From positions 25,857-89,856 of the forward strand of contig CAYQMX010000029.1 of the NCBI GenBank assembly GCA_964418745.1: a stretch of 64,000 nt of DNA, written 5' to 3'. Made by a program: the position numbers and the translations under genes. Position 1 is the stretch's first letter. Every line of letters starts with the position of its first letter. This DNA comes from Scleromatobacter sp964418745 (GTDB lineage Bacteria > Pseudomonadota > Gammaproteobacteria > Burkholderiales > Burkholderiaceae_C). Under the pieces are notes generated by a model. It searched no databases and was not told where the DNA came from. It saw only the letters and a program-made list of their open reading frames with translations. This document shows, in pieces, positions 11,608 to 20,639 of the stretch.

Positions 11608-12954
11608 ATGAGTCTCGACCTGGTCTTCCCCCACACGTTCGTGCCCTGGTTCCGCGCCGTGGCACCGCATATCCATGCGTACCACGGCAAGACCTTCGTC
11701 GTGGCGATCGCCGGCGAGATGATCGCGGCCGGCAAGCTCAACGCATTGGTGCAGGACCTGGCCATCCTGCACGCGATGGGCATGAAGCTGGTGCTGGTGC
11801 ACGGGTTCCGGCCGCAGGTCAACGACCAGCTCAAGGCCAAGAACCATCCGGGGCGCTACAGCCACGGCATCCGCGTCACCGACGAGGTGGCGCTCGACTG
11901 CGCGCAGGAGGCGGCCGGCCAGCTGCGCTTCGAGATCGAGGCCGCGTTCTCGCAGGGGTTGCCCAACACGCCGATGGCCAACGCGACCGTGCGGGTGGTG
12001 TCCGGCAACTTCCTCACCGCCCGTCCGGTGGGCATCGTCGACGGCGTCGACTTCATGCACAGCGGCGTGGTGCGCAAGGTCGACGCGGCGGCCATCCGCA
12101 GCGCGATCGACATCGGCGCCGTGGTGCTGCTGTCGCCGTTCGGCTTCTCGCCCACCGGCGAAGCGTTCAACCTGACGATGGAAGAGGTCGCCACCTCCAC
12201 CGCGGTCGCGCTGCAGGCCGACAAGCTGCTGTTCCTGACCGAGGTGCCCGGCATCCACGAGAACCCCGCCGACCCCGATACGCCGATCGACACAGAGCTC
12301 GCGCTGGCCGACGCGGCCCGCCTGGTGGCGAGCCTGCCGGTGCCCACCAGCCCGCTCGACACCGCGTTCTACCTCCAGCACTGCGTCAAGGCCTGCCAGG
12401 GCGGCGTCGAGCGCTCGCACATCCTGCCGTTCGCGGTCGACGGCGCGCTGCTGATGGAGGTCTTCACCCACGACGGCATCGGCACCATGGTCGTCGACGA
12501 GAAGCTCGAGAGCCTGCGCGAAGCCACCTCCGACGACGTCGGCGGCATCCTGCAATTGATCGAGCCGTTCGAGCGCGACGGTACGCTGGTCAAGCGCAGC
12601 CGCACGGAAATCGAACGCGACGTCGCCACCTATACCGTCATCGAACACGACGGAATCATTTTCGGCTGCGCCGCGCTGTATCCGTATCCGGAGGCCGCCA
12701 CCGCCGAATTGGCCGCGCTCACGGTATCGCCGCAGGTCCAGGGCCAGGGCGACGGCGATCGAATTCTCAAGCGAATCGAGCATCGGGCCAAGGCGCTGGG
12801 CGTGAAGTCGATATTCGTGCTCACCACGCGGACGATGCACTGGTTCATCAAACGCGGGTTCGAGCAGGTCGATCCCGAATGGTTGCCGGATGCCCGCAAG
12901 AAGAAATACAACTGGGACCGGCGCTCGCAGGTACTCGTGAAGAAACTGCCCTGA
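11608..12954 (+). CDS. argA: N-acetylglutamate synthase (amino-acid N-acetyltransferase)
   Basis: A 448-residue ArgA that acetylates glutamate with acetyl-CoA, the first step of arginine synthesis. Residues 1-285 form the amino-acid-kinase fold (FVVAIAGEMIAAGKL, LVLVHGFRPQV, VVLLSPFGFSPTGEAFNL), which in this family binds the arginine feedback inhibitor. Residues about 300-448 are the GNAT domain, with AALTVSPQVQGQGDGDRIL as the acetyl-CoA loop and the ArgA-typical WFIKRGFEQV end. Met at 11608 is chosen because homology begins there; the open frame upstream is antisense to hrpA. The ribosome site is weak (GGGGG) and lies within the inverted repeat. The Fe-trafficking gene follows 83 bp later. 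Confidence 0.94.
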   Translation: MSLDLVFPHTFVPWFRAVAPHIHAYHGKTFVVAIAGEMIAAGKLNALVQDLAILHAMGMKLVLVHGFRPQVNDQLKAKNHPGRYSHGIRVTDEVALDCAQEAAGQLRFEIEAAFSQGLPNTPMANATVRVVSGNFLTARPVGIVDGVDFMHSGVVRKVDAAAIRSAIDIGAVVLLSPFGFSPTGEAFNLTMEEVATSTAVALQADKLLFLTEVPGIHENPADPDTPIDTELALADAARLVASLPVPTSPLDTAFYLQHCVKACQGGVERSHILPFAVDGALLMEVFTHDGIGTMVVDEKLESLREATSDDVGGILQLIEPFERDGTLVKRSRTEIERDVATYTVIEHDGIIFGCAALYPYPEAATAELAALTVSPQVQGQGDGDRILKRIEHRAKALGVKSIFVLTTRTMHWFIKRGFEQVDPEWLPDARKKKYNWDRRSQVLVKKLP

Positions 12955-13037
12955 ACGCGGCCCCGCGAGGCCACCCCGAAATCCCCCCGGCCGCGCCGAC
13001 CCGGCGCCGGCCCTTTCCCGTATCAACAGGAGTTCCC

Positions 13038-13310
13038 ATGGCACGCACTGTCCAATGCGTCTACCTCAAGCGCGAGGCCGAAGGCCTCGACCATTCCGTC
13101 TACCCGGGCGAACTCGGCCAGCGAATCTACGACAACGTCAGCAAGGAAGCCTTCGAGGCCTGGAAGAAGCACCAGACCATGCTCGTCAACGAGAATCGCC
13201 TGAACCTCGCCGACGCCCGTTCGCGTCAATATCTGGCGCGTCAAATGGAAAGCTTCTTCTTCGGCGGCGGTGCCGAACAACCTGCCGGCTACGTTCCGCC
13301 GGCGCCCTGA
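13038..13310 (+). CDS. Probable Fe(2+)-trafficking / oxidative damage protection protein (YggX family)
   Basis: A 90-residue YggX-family protein. It is clear from the N-terminal VQCVYLKREAEGLD with a single early Cys, the PYPGELG-like YPGELGQRIYDNVS stretch and the EAWKKHQTMLVNENRLNLAD helix pair. The family protects Fe-S proteins against oxidants and is proposed to handle labile Fe(II). The Gly/Pro-rich C-terminal tail is ordinary for betaproteobacteria. The ribosome site AGGAG at 13028-13032 sits 5 nt before ATG. It follows argA on the same strand and could be cotranscribed. Confidence 0.93.
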   Translation: MARTVQCVYLKREAEGLDHSVYPGELGQRIYDNVSKEAFEAWKKHQTMLVNENRLNLADARSRQYLARQMESFFFGGGAEQPAGYVPPAP

Positions 13311-13420
13311 ACGAGACTTTTCTCATCCTCAGCTTGCGTTCATGTTGGCGTGATCGCAATATTCCTGGCGGCCCCGGTGTATATTCTCACCAATCCGCCG
13401 GGCACATGAAAAGTGTCACG

Positions 13421-13501
13421 CGCGACTTCTCCATTGAGTTTCTTTTTGCGTATTTCGCGATAAGATGTTTCAATAGTCGAATTGACACGAGGATTTGAGA
13501 C
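13421..13501 (+). promoter_or_regulatory. AT-rich promoter region of the H-NS-like gene
   Basis: This is one of the few clearly AT-rich stretches in the window. A plausible sigma-70 pair is TTGCGT at 13446-13451 and TTCAAT at 13469-13474, 17 bp apart. TAAGAT at 13461-13466 is an alternative -10. The ribosome site GAGGA at 13489-13493 precedes the ATG. AT-rich DNA next to an H-NS-type gene would allow autorepression, which is inference. Confidence 0.4.
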
Positions 13502-13807
13502 ATGTCTTCCCTGCAGGATCTCCTGGCCCAGAAGGCCGAAATCGACCGCCAGATTTCCGAGGCGCGCCGGCAGGAGCGCAACGAAGCCATTTCGAAGGTG
13601 CGCGCACTGATGGCCGAGCACGGCCTGACCGCCTCCGACCTCGTGGCCAAGAGCACCGGGCCGCGCGCCAGCACCAGCGGCCGCAAGGTCGCGGCCAAGT
13701 ACCGCGACCCGGCCAGCGGCCAGACCTGGACCGGCCGCGGACTCAAGCCCAAGTGGCTGTCCGCCGCGCTGGAAGCGGGCAAGCAGCTGACCGATTTCGC
13801 CGTCTGA
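13502..13807 (+). CDS. H-NS family nucleoid-associated protein
   Basis: A 101-residue H-NS/MvaT-type silencer of AT-rich DNA. Residues 1-50 are a charged coiled-coil oligomerisation segment (LLAQKAEIDRQISEARRQER). Residues about 65-95 are the DNA-binding domain with the betaproteobacterial signature YRDPASGQTWTGRGLKPKWL, which includes the TWTGRGLKP AT-hook-like loop that enters the minor groove. The protein is basic and lacks Cys. It is a stand-alone gene with its own AT-rich upstream region, and it is followed by dnaG after 100 bp. Confidence 0.93.
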   Translation: MSSLQDLLAQKAEIDRQISEARRQERNEAISKVRALMAEHGLTASDLVAKSTGPRASTSGRKVAAKYRDPASGQTWTGRGLKPKWLSAALEAGKQLTDFAV

Positions 13808-13907
13808 CCGGTTTCCGCACGGGCCACGACGGCCCGCGCCAGTTCCGAGCGCCTGCGGGCGCTCGTTTCGTTTCCGGACCGACCGTCCCACGCCCTAAAC
13901 TGCACCG

Positions 13908-15878
13908 GTGATCCCAGGCCAATTCGTCCAAGACCTTCTTGCCCGCGTCGACATCGTCGAACTGGTCGGCCGCACCGTCACGCTGAAGAAGGCGGGCATC
14001 AACTACAAGGGGCTGTGCCCCTTCCACGGCGAGAAGTCGCCCAGCTTCATCGTCAGCCCCACGCGCCAGACCTACCACTGCTTCGGCTGCGGCGTGCACG
14101 GCGACGCGATCCGCTTCCTGTGCGAGCACCACGGCATGGGTTTCGTCGACGCGGTCACCGACCTGGCGCAGCAGGTGGGCATGCCGGTGCCCGAGGATTC
14201 GTCCTCCGCCGAGGAACGGGCCGAGGCCGCGCGCAAGAAGGCGCAGAGCACCACGCTGTCGGACATCCTGGCCAAGGCCGCCGACCACTACAAGCAACAG
14301 TTGAAGGCGTCGCCGCGCGCCATCGCCTACCTGAAGGGGCGCGGCCTGAGCGGCGAGATCGCGGCGCGCTTCGCGCTCGGCTGGTCGCCCGAGGGCTGGC
14401 GCACGCTGGCCAGCGCGTTCCCACGCTACGACGATCCGCTGCTGGTGGAGTCCGGCATGGTGATCGTCACGGGCGACGACCCGGCCACCCAGAAGCGCTA
14501 CGACCGCTTCCGCGAGCGCATCATGTTCCCGATCCGCAATGTCAAGGGCGAGGTGATCGCGTTCGGTGGCCGCGTGCTCGACAAGAGCGAACCGAAGTAC
14601 CTCAACTCGCCGGAGACGCCCATCTTCAGCAAGGGGCGCGAGCTGTACGGCCTGTTCGAGGCCCGCCAGGGGCTGCGCGACAAGGGCTACGTGCTGGTCA
14701 CCGAGGGCTACATGGACGTCGTGGCCCTGGCGCAGCTGGGCTTTCCCAACGCCGTCGCCACGCTGGGTACCGCCTGCACCGCCGAGCATGTGCACAAGCT
14801 GCTGCGCTTCACGGAGAAGGTGATCTTCAGCTTCGACGGCGACGCCGCCGGTCGCCGCGCAGCCGGCCGCGCGCTCGAGGCGGCGCTCCCCCACGCCACC
14901 GATACACGCAGCTTCCGCTTTCTTTTCCTGCCCAAGGAGCACGATCCGGACAGCTACGTGCGCGAACACGGCACCAAGGCGTTCGAGCAGCATGTGCAGA
15001 ACGCGCTGCCGCTGTCGCAGCAGCTGATCGAGGTGGCCCAGCACGATTGCGACATGGGCACCGCCGAGGGCCGCGCCCGCATGCTGGCCCAGGCCAGGCC
15101 GCTGTGGGGCGCGCTGCCCGAGGGCGCGCTGCAGCGCCAGCTGCTGGGCGAGCTCGCCTCCAAGGCCAACCTGCCGCTGGAGGACCTCCACGCGCTGTGG
15201 AAGACCGGCGCCGGCCGCGCCGGCAGTGCCCGGTCGGCGCGCGGCGGCGACGAGGCGCCCTTCGACGGCCCGCCCGCCGACGCCGGCCACCCCGGCGACG
15301 GCCCGGGACGTCCGCGCTCGGGCGACGGCGCGGGCGGCCGGTCCGGCGGCCGTTTCGGCGGCCGGCCGTCGAACCCGAAATACGCGGCGCGCGACCGCGA
15401 GGCGGCCGAGCTGGCGGCGATGCGCCGGGTGCCGCGCTCGGCGCCCAAGACACCCGACAGCCGCGTCGTGCAGATGCTCTACGGCCATCCCGAATACTGG
15501 GACCAGCTGTCCACCGACGAGCACGAGCTGCTGCACGCCCTGCCCGCCCCGTACGGCCCGCTGGTGGCGTGGCTGGAGCGCGACCATTCGGAGCACGGGC
15601 CGCGGCCCTGGGCGATCCTCAGCCACGCGCTGCGCGACGACCCGGCGCTCGGCGAGGAGGCGCTGGCCATCGCCGACGGCGACGCCGACCCGGACGCCAC
15701 CTACGCCGACTTCCGGCGCGCGGTGGACACCATCCTCGACCGCGAGCTGCGGGCTCAGGCCCAGTCGCTGATCGCCCGGGCGGCGGCCGAGCCGGCCGCG
15801 CTCGTGCGCTACCGCGAGGTCTATCGCCACTGGGAGGAAGTCAAGGCGAGGCTCTCGGCGCAACGCGCGGAAGAGTGA
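13908..15878 (+). CDS. dnaG: DNA primase DnaG
   Basis: A 656-residue primase that makes RNA primers at the replication fork. The CHC2 zinc finger is at residues 37-61 (C37, H40, C58, C61 in CPFHGEKS and YHCFGCG). The RNA-polymerase/TOPRIM core shows VTEGYMDVVAL at about 264-274 and FSFDGDAAG near 306-314. A Gly/Arg/Pro-rich, probably disordered linker runs from about 435 to 490 before the C-terminal DnaB-binding domain; it makes this protein longer than E. coli DnaG (581). The start is GTG at 13908, immediately before the conserved IPGQFVQDLL. The order dnaG-rpoD is the remnant of the classic macromolecular synthesis operon, without rpsU here. Confidence 0.95.
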   Translation: MIPGQFVQDLLARVDIVELVGRTVTLKKAGINYKGLCPFHGEKSPSFIVSPTRQTYHCFGCGVHGDAIRFLCEHHGMGFVDAVTDLAQQVGMPVPEDSSSAEERAEAARKKAQSTTLSDILAKAADHYKQQLKASPRAIAYLKGRGLSGEIAARFALGWSPEGWRTLASAFPRYDDPLLVESGMVIVTGDDPATQKRYDRFRERIMFPIRNVKGEVIAFGGRVLDKSEPKYLNSPETPIFSKGRELYGLFEARQGLRDKGYVLVTEGYMDVVALAQLGFPNAVATLGTACTAEHVHKLLRFTEKVIFSFDGDAAGRRAAGRALEAALPHATDTRSFRFLFLPKEHDPDSYVREHGTKAFEQHVQNALPLSQQLIEVAQHDCDMGTAEGRARMLAQARPLWGALPEGALQRQLLGELASKANLPLEDLHALWKTGAGRAGSARSARGGDEAPFDGPPADAGHPGDGPGRPRSGDGAGGRSGGRFGGRPSNPKYAARDREAAELAAMRRVPRSAPKTPDSRVVQMLYGHPEYWDQLSTDEHELLHALPAPYGPLVAWLERDHSEHGPRPWAILSHALRDDPALGEEALAIADGDADPDATYADFRRAVDTILDRELRAQAQSLIARAAAEPAALVRYREVYRHWEEVKARLSAQRAEE

Positions 15879-16195
15879 TTTTCATTCGGGATTGAGGTAT
15901 AATCCGATATCCCACTCAGCGGCAACTTGTGACGTGCAGTGAGAGCAGCTGACTCCGGGCCCCGGCCACCCTCGTCAAGGGCATCCCCACCGGCCACCTT
16001 CTTCCCGCAAGAGCTGCTCATTCGAACCACGTTCACGCCAACTTGCCTGCCGGTGTCCCGTCGCGTCGCACGCGATGGGAAAATCATTGCTCGCCTTTCT
16101 TTCTCGGTGCTTGCCCGCATATTCCACGGGCCAGCCGAAATTGACGCGGGCGGTATTGCCGGGCGGCGTGGGGCTACATTCATTCAAGGAAACGC
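15879..16195 (+). promoter_or_regulatory. 317-bp gap holding the rpoD promoter and long leader
   Basis: No gene is seen here. A perfect -10 TATAAT lies at 15898-15903, 20 bp after the dnaG stop, with only a poor -35 (TGATTT at 15876-15881). If it is used, rpoD has a leader of about 290 nt. The ribosome site AAGGA at 16186-16190 is 5 nt before ATG. No sigma-32 motif was found. Confidence 0.6.
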
Positions 16196-18478
16196 ATGAC
16201 TGCCAAGAAGAGCGCTGATACTGCCAAGACGACGACCGCCGCCGCGAAGACGGCCGCCGACAAGCCCGTCGTCGACAAGAAGGCGGTGTCCGCTGCGGCG
16301 ACCAAGGCGGGCGCCAAGCCTTCCGCAGGCAAGGCCGAGAAGGCCGCCCCGGCCGCCAAGACGCCGGCCAAGGGCGCGAAGGCCGCCAAGGCCGCCCCCG
16401 CGCCGGCGCCCGAACCCAAGGGCAAGAAGGGCAAGAAGGAAGAGGTCGTCAAGACCCCCGCGTTCGAGGAAGACGCCGACGTCGAGGCCGACCTCGAGGG
16501 CGAGGTCGAGATCGTCGAGGAAGTGGTCGAGGAAGTCGGCGAGGTCAAGGCCAAGGTCAAGCCGCTGCGCATGAAGGTGTCGCGGGCCAAGGAACGCGCG
16601 CTGATGCGCGAATTCGGCCTCGACGAGACCCAGCTGACCGAAGAGGAAGTCGCCAAGCGCCGCCACGAGCTGAAGACGCTCATCAAGATGGGCAAGACGC
16701 GCGGCTTCCTGACCCACCAGGAAATCAACGATCACCTGCCCGAGAAGCTGGTCGACAACGAGATCCTCGAAGCCATCGTGTCGATGCTCAACGACATGGG
16801 CATCGCCGTCTACGAGCAGGCGCCCGACGCCGCCACGCTGCTGATCTCCGGCCAGACCCAGTCCGGTGCCACGGAAGAGGAAGCCGAAGAGGCGGCCGAG
16901 GCCGCGCTGTCGACCGTCGACTCCGAGTTCGGCCGCACCACCGACCCCGTGCGCATGTACATGCGCGAGATGGGCTCGGTCGAGCTGCTCACGCGCGAAG
17001 GCGAGATCGAGATCGCCAAGCGCATCGAAGGCGGCCTGCAGTCGATGATGCAGGCCATCTCGGCCTCGCCCACCACGATCGCCGAGATCCTGGCCGTGGC
17101 CGACCGCATCGCCAAGGGCGAGATGCAGATCTCCGAGGCCGTCGACGGCTTCGTGTCGACGAACGAGGCGGACGACTACGTCGCGGAAGAAGATTTCGAC
17201 GAATTCGACGAGGAAGACGACGACGACGGCGCCGGCGGCTCCAAGGCCCTGACCAAGAAGCTCGAGGAGCTCAAGGCGCAGGCGCTGGTCAAGTTCGGCG
17301 AGCTCAACCTGCACTTCGACAAGATGCGCAAGGCGTTCGAGAAGGACGGCTACCGCTCGCCCTCGTACGACAAGGCCCAGGCCGCGCTCACCGACGACCT
17401 GATGAAGATCCGCTTCACGGTCAAGACCATCGAGCGCCTGTGCCAGATCCTGCGCGGCCAGGTCGACGACGTCCGCCGCTACGAGCGCGAGATCCGCAAG
17501 ATCGTGGTCGACAAGTGCGGCATGCCGCAGGAACACTTCATCAAGACGTTCCCGTCGAACTCGCTGAACCTGCACTGGGCCGAGAAGGAAATCTCCGCCA
17601 ATCGCGCCTACAGCGTGATCATGGGGCGCAACCTGCCGGCGATCCAGGAACTCCAGCAGAAGCTGATCGACCTGCAGGCGCGCGCCGTGGTGCCCATCGA
17701 GCACCTCAAGGAAATCAACCGCAAGATGAACGAGGGCGAAAAGGCCTCGCGCGACGCGAAGAAGGAAATGATCGAAGCCAACCTGCGCCTCGTGATCTCC
17801 ATCGCCAAGAAGTACACCAATCGCGGCCTGCAGTTCCTCGACCTGATCCAGGAAGGCAACATCGGCCTGATGAAGGCGGTCGACAAGTTCGAATACCGGC
17901 GCGGCTACAAGTTCTCCACGTACGCCACGTGGTGGATCCGCCAGGCCATCACCCGCTCGATCGCCGACCAGGCGCGCACGATCCGCATCCCGGTCCACAT
18001 GATCGAGACGATCAACAAGATGAACCGCATCTCGCGCCAGCATCTGCAGGAGTTCGGCTTCGAGCCGGACGCACCGACGCTCGCCGAGAAGATGGAGATG
18101 CCCGAGGACAAGATCCGCAAGATCATGAAGATCGCCAAGGAGCCGATCTCCATGGAAACGCCGATCGGGGACGACGACGACTCCCACCTGGGCGACTTCA
18201 TCGAGGACACCAACAACCTCGCGCCGGTCGAGGCCGCGATGCACGCCGGCCTGCGCGACGTGGTCAAGGACATCCTCGACAGCCTGACGCCGCGCGAGGC
18301 CAAGGTGCTGCGCATGCGCTTCGGCATCGAGATGTCCACCGACCACACGCTGGAAGAAGTGGGCAAGCAGTTCGACGTCACGCGCGAGCGCATCCGCCAG
18401 ATCGAGGCGAAGGCGATCCGCAAGCTCAAGCACCCGAGCCGGTCGGACAAGCTGCGCACCTACCTGGACAACCTCTAA
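16196..18478 (+). CDS. rpoD: Primary sigma factor RpoD (sigma-70)
   Basis: A 760-residue housekeeping sigma factor. Residues 1-90 are a Lys/Ala/Pro-rich, histone-H1-like extension, followed by an acidic stretch to about 120 and region 1.1 (LKTLIKMGKTRGFLTHQEIN). Region 1.2 is at TDPVRMYMREMGSVELL, and a large acidic non-conserved insert contains EEDFDEFDEEDDDDGAGG. Region 2 has GNIGLMKAVDKFEYRRGYKF and STYATWWIRQAI near 554-585 for -10 binding and melting, and region 4 has the helix-turn-helix TLEEVGKQFDVTRERIRQIE near 718-737. All core regions are intact. It is transcribed from its own promoter downstream of dnaG. Confidence 0.97.
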   Translation: MTAKKSADTAKTTTAAAKTAADKPVVDKKAVSAAATKAGAKPSAGKAEKAAPAAKTPAKGAKAAKAAPAPAPEPKGKKGKKEEVVKTPAFEEDADVEADLEGEVEIVEEVVEEVGEVKAKVKPLRMKVSRAKERALMREFGLDETQLTEEEVAKRRHELKTLIKMGKTRGFLTHQEINDHLPEKLVDNEILEAIVSMLNDMGIAVYEQAPDAATLLISGQTQSGATEEEAEEAAEAALSTVDSEFGRTTDPVRMYMREMGSVELLTREGEIEIAKRIEGGLQSMMQAISASPTTIAEILAVADRIAKGEMQISEAVDGFVSTNEADDYVAEEDFDEFDEEDDDDGAGGSKALTKKLEELKAQALVKFGELNLHFDKMRKAFEKDGYRSPSYDKAQAALTDDLMKIRFTVKTIERLCQILRGQVDDVRRYEREIRKIVVDKCGMPQEHFIKTFPSNSLNLHWAEKEISANRAYSVIMGRNLPAIQELQQKLIDLQARAVVPIEHLKEINRKMNEGEKASRDAKKEMIEANLRLVISIAKKYTNRGLQFLDLIQEGNIGLMKAVDKFEYRRGYKFSTYATWWIRQAITRSIADQARTIRIPVHMIETINKMNRISRQHLQEFGFEPDAPTLAEKMEMPEDKIRKIMKIAKEPISMETPIGDDDDSHLGDFIEDTNNLAPVEAAMHAGLRDVVKDILDSLTPREAKVLRMRFGIEMSTDHTLEEVGKQFDVTRERIRQIEAKAIRKLKHPSRSDKLRTYLDNL

Positions 18479-18486
18479 ATCAATGA

Positions 18487-18561
18487 CCGCCCCCAGGTCG
18501 TTTCACTCCCGGCCCCCGAGGGGCGCTCAGGCCGCTACGGGCGGCCGGGCGCTGGCCTGAG
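18487..18561. repeat. GC-rich hairpin element after rpoD
   Basis: The arms CTCAGGCC (18526-18533) and GGCCTGAG (18554-18561) are perfect, and CCCCCGAGGGG lies just upstream. The element opens with the same CGCCCCCA-G string as the copy before argA. It occupies most of the 98 bp between rpoD and the cyclase gene. It could end rpoD transcripts, but no T run follows. Confidence 0.5.
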
Positions 18562-18576
18562 AAGAGCAAGGCCCGC

Positions 18577-19557
18577 ATGTCCGCCATCCAGCGTCGTGCC
18601 GTCGTCTTCGCCGACCTTCGTGGCAGCACCGCGCTGTACGAACTGCTCGGCAACACCGACGCGTCCCAGATCGTCACCGAAACCGTCGACTCGATCGCGC
18701 GGCGCGTGCCGGCCACCGGTGGCGTCGTCGTCAAGACGTTGGGCGACGGCCTGATGGCCGTCTTCCCCACCGCCGCGCAGGCGGTGGAAGCGGCCGACCA
18801 GATGCACGAGGAGATCGACATCGTGATGCGGCGGCGCGACGCGCTGACCGGCTTCACGGAGGCGCGCCTGCAGTTGCAGGTGTGCATCGCGCTCGGCGAG
18901 ACGGTGGAGGTCAGCGGCGACTACTTCGGCGACGCCGTCAACGTGGCCGCGCGCCTGCTGGACCACGCGGGCGACAACGAGACGCTGGTCACGGTGGAGG
19001 TGCTGCGCGCCCTGCCCGTCGACTCGCGCGACATGTTCCGCAGCCTGGACCTGGTGCGCCTGCGCGGGCGCGTGGAGCCGGTGGAAGTGCACCTGCTGTC
19101 ACGCCGCGGCATGGACACCGCGCCCACGCTGGTGGGCGGCGGCCCTGCGATGGGACTGGTCGGCCCCGAGGCCGTCATCCTCACCTGGGGCAACAAGGTG
19201 CGCCGCTTCACCGCCGCCAACATGCCGGTGGTCATCGGCCGCGCCGCGGCCTCCGACATGCAGGTGGACGACGCGCGCGTGTCGCGCTCGCACTGCCGCA
19301 TCGACTGGATCGGCGCCACGCTGCAGCTGTCCGACCTGAGCATCAACGGCACCTTCGTGCGCTTCTCGAGCGAGGACGAGGTCGTGAGCCTGCGCCGCGG
19401 CAGCTGCACGCTGCACGGCAGCGGCGAGGTGGGCCTGAGCGGTTCGCCCGAGGATCCGGGCGTCGCCGCGATGCAGTTCGAAGTGCTGCACGCGCCCATC
19501 CGCCGCGACGACGAGTACGACCTGCTGACGCCGGCCCCGACCCCGTCGCGCCGATGA
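18577..19557 (+). CDS. Class III adenylate cyclase with C-terminal FHA domain
   Basis: A 326-residue soluble protein. Residues 5-175 are a class III nucleotidyl cyclase domain with both metal aspartates (D13 in FADLRGST and D57 in KTLGDGLM), the adenine-selecting pair K53 and D115, and the transition-state residues N122 and R126 in VNVAARLL. It should therefore make cAMP. Residues about 200-305 form an FHA phosphothreonine-binding domain (VIGRAAASDM, SRSHCRID, NGTF). No membrane segment is present. The stop overlaps the hemH start (ATGA), so translation is coupled. Cyclase-FHA fusions suggest control by Ser/Thr phosphorylation, which is inference; no kinase gene is in the window. Confidence 0.9.
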   Translation: MSAIQRRAVVFADLRGSTALYELLGNTDASQIVTETVDSIARRVPATGGVVVKTLGDGLMAVFPTAAQAVEAADQMHEEIDIVMRRRDALTGFTEARLQLQVCIALGETVEVSGDYFGDAVNVAARLLDHAGDNETLVTVEVLRALPVDSRDMFRSLDLVRLRGRVEPVEVHLLSRRGMDTAPTLVGGGPAMGLVGPEAVILTWGNKVRRFTAANMPVVIGRAAASDMQVDDARVSRSHCRIDWIGATLQLSDLSINGTFVRFSSEDEVVSLRRGSCTLHGSGEVGLSGSPEDPGVAAMQFEVLHAPIRRDDEYDLLTPAPTPSRR

Positions 19558-20639
19558 ACAGCACGCCGCGCGAATACGCGCACGACAGCGCCGAGAAGGT
19601 GGGCGTGCTGCTGGTCAACCTCGGCACGCCCGACGAGCCGACCGCACCCGCGCTGCGGCGCTACCTGGCGCAATTCCTGTCCGACCCGCGCGTCGTCGAG
19701 ATCCCGCGCGCGCTGTGGTGGCTGATCCTGCACGGCGTCATCCTGCGCCTGCGGCCCGCCGGCTCGGCCCGCAAGTACAAGAAGGTCTGGCTGCGCGAAG
19801 GTTCGCCGCTGGCCGTGTGGACGGCGCGCCAGGCCAACATGCTGCGCAGCTACATCGGCGAGCGCGGCGCGCTGGTGGAGGTGCGCTGGGCGATGCGCTA
19901 CGGCAAGCCGGCGATCGCCGCCGAGCTCGACGCGCTGTGCGCCGAGGGCGCGACGCGCATCCTCGTGTTCCCCGCCTACCCGCAGTACTCGGCGGCCACC
20001 ACCGCCAGCGTGCTCGACGACGTCAGCGACTGGATCAAGCGCACCCGCCGCCTGCCCGAGCTGCGCTTCGTCAACCACTACCACGACGACCCCGGCTACA
20101 TCGAGGCCCTGGCCGCCCAGGTGCGCAAGCACTGGCAGCGCGAGGGCCGCGGCCGCAAGCTCGTGATGAGCTTCCACGGCATGCCCGCGCGCACGCTGCA
20201 GCTGGGCGACCCCTACCACTGCGAGTGCCTGAAGACCGGCCGGCTGCTGGCCGAGAAGCTGCAGCTCGAGCCGGGCGACTGGCGCGTCACCTTCCAGAGC
20301 CGCTTCGGCCGCGCCGAGTGGCTGCAACCCTACACCGAGCCCACGCTCAAGGCCCTGGCCCAGGGCGGCGCCGAAGGCGTGGACGTGATCTGCCCGGGCT
20401 TCGCCGCCGACTGCCTCGAGACGCTGGAGGAGATCGCCATCGAGGCCCGGGCCGCCTTCCTGTCGGCCGGCGGCAAGACCTTCCACTACATCCCGTGCCT
20501 GAACAACAGCCCGGAAGGCATGAAGGCGATGAGCGGCGTCGCGCTGCGCCACTTGCAGGGCTGGAACACCGCCCCCATGTCGAAGGAAGCACTCCAGCAA
20601 CGCCAGGCCCGCGCGATCGCGCACGGCGCCTCCGAATGA
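19554..20639 (+). CDS. hemH: Ferrochelatase
   Basis: A 361-residue HemH that inserts Fe(II) into protoporphyrin IX, the last step of haem synthesis. The N-terminus has VGVLLVNLGTPDEPT. The metal-side active-site His is in LVMSFHGMPARTL, the conserved QSRFGRAEWLQPYT follows, and the acidic cluster CPGFAADCLETLEEI supplies the second active-site residue. No membrane segment is seen. ATG overlaps the cyclase stop, and its own stop overlaps the next start, so the three genes form a tight operon. Confidence 0.95.
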   Translation: MNSTPREYAHDSAEKVGVLLVNLGTPDEPTAPALRRYLAQFLSDPRVVEIPRALWWLILHGVILRLRPAGSARKYKKVWLREGSPLAVWTARQANMLRSYIGERGALVEVRWAMRYGKPAIAAELDALCAEGATRILVFPAYPQYSAATTASVLDDVSDWIKRTRRLPELRFVNHYHDDPGYIEALAAQVRKHWQREGRGRKLVMSFHGMPARTLQLGDPYHCECLKTGRLLAEKLQLEPGDWRVTFQSRFGRAEWLQPYTEPTLKALAQGGAEGVDVICPGFAADCLETLEEIAIEARAAFLSAGGKTFHYIPCLNNSPEGMKAMSGVALRHLQGWNTAPMSKEALQQRQARAIAHGASE

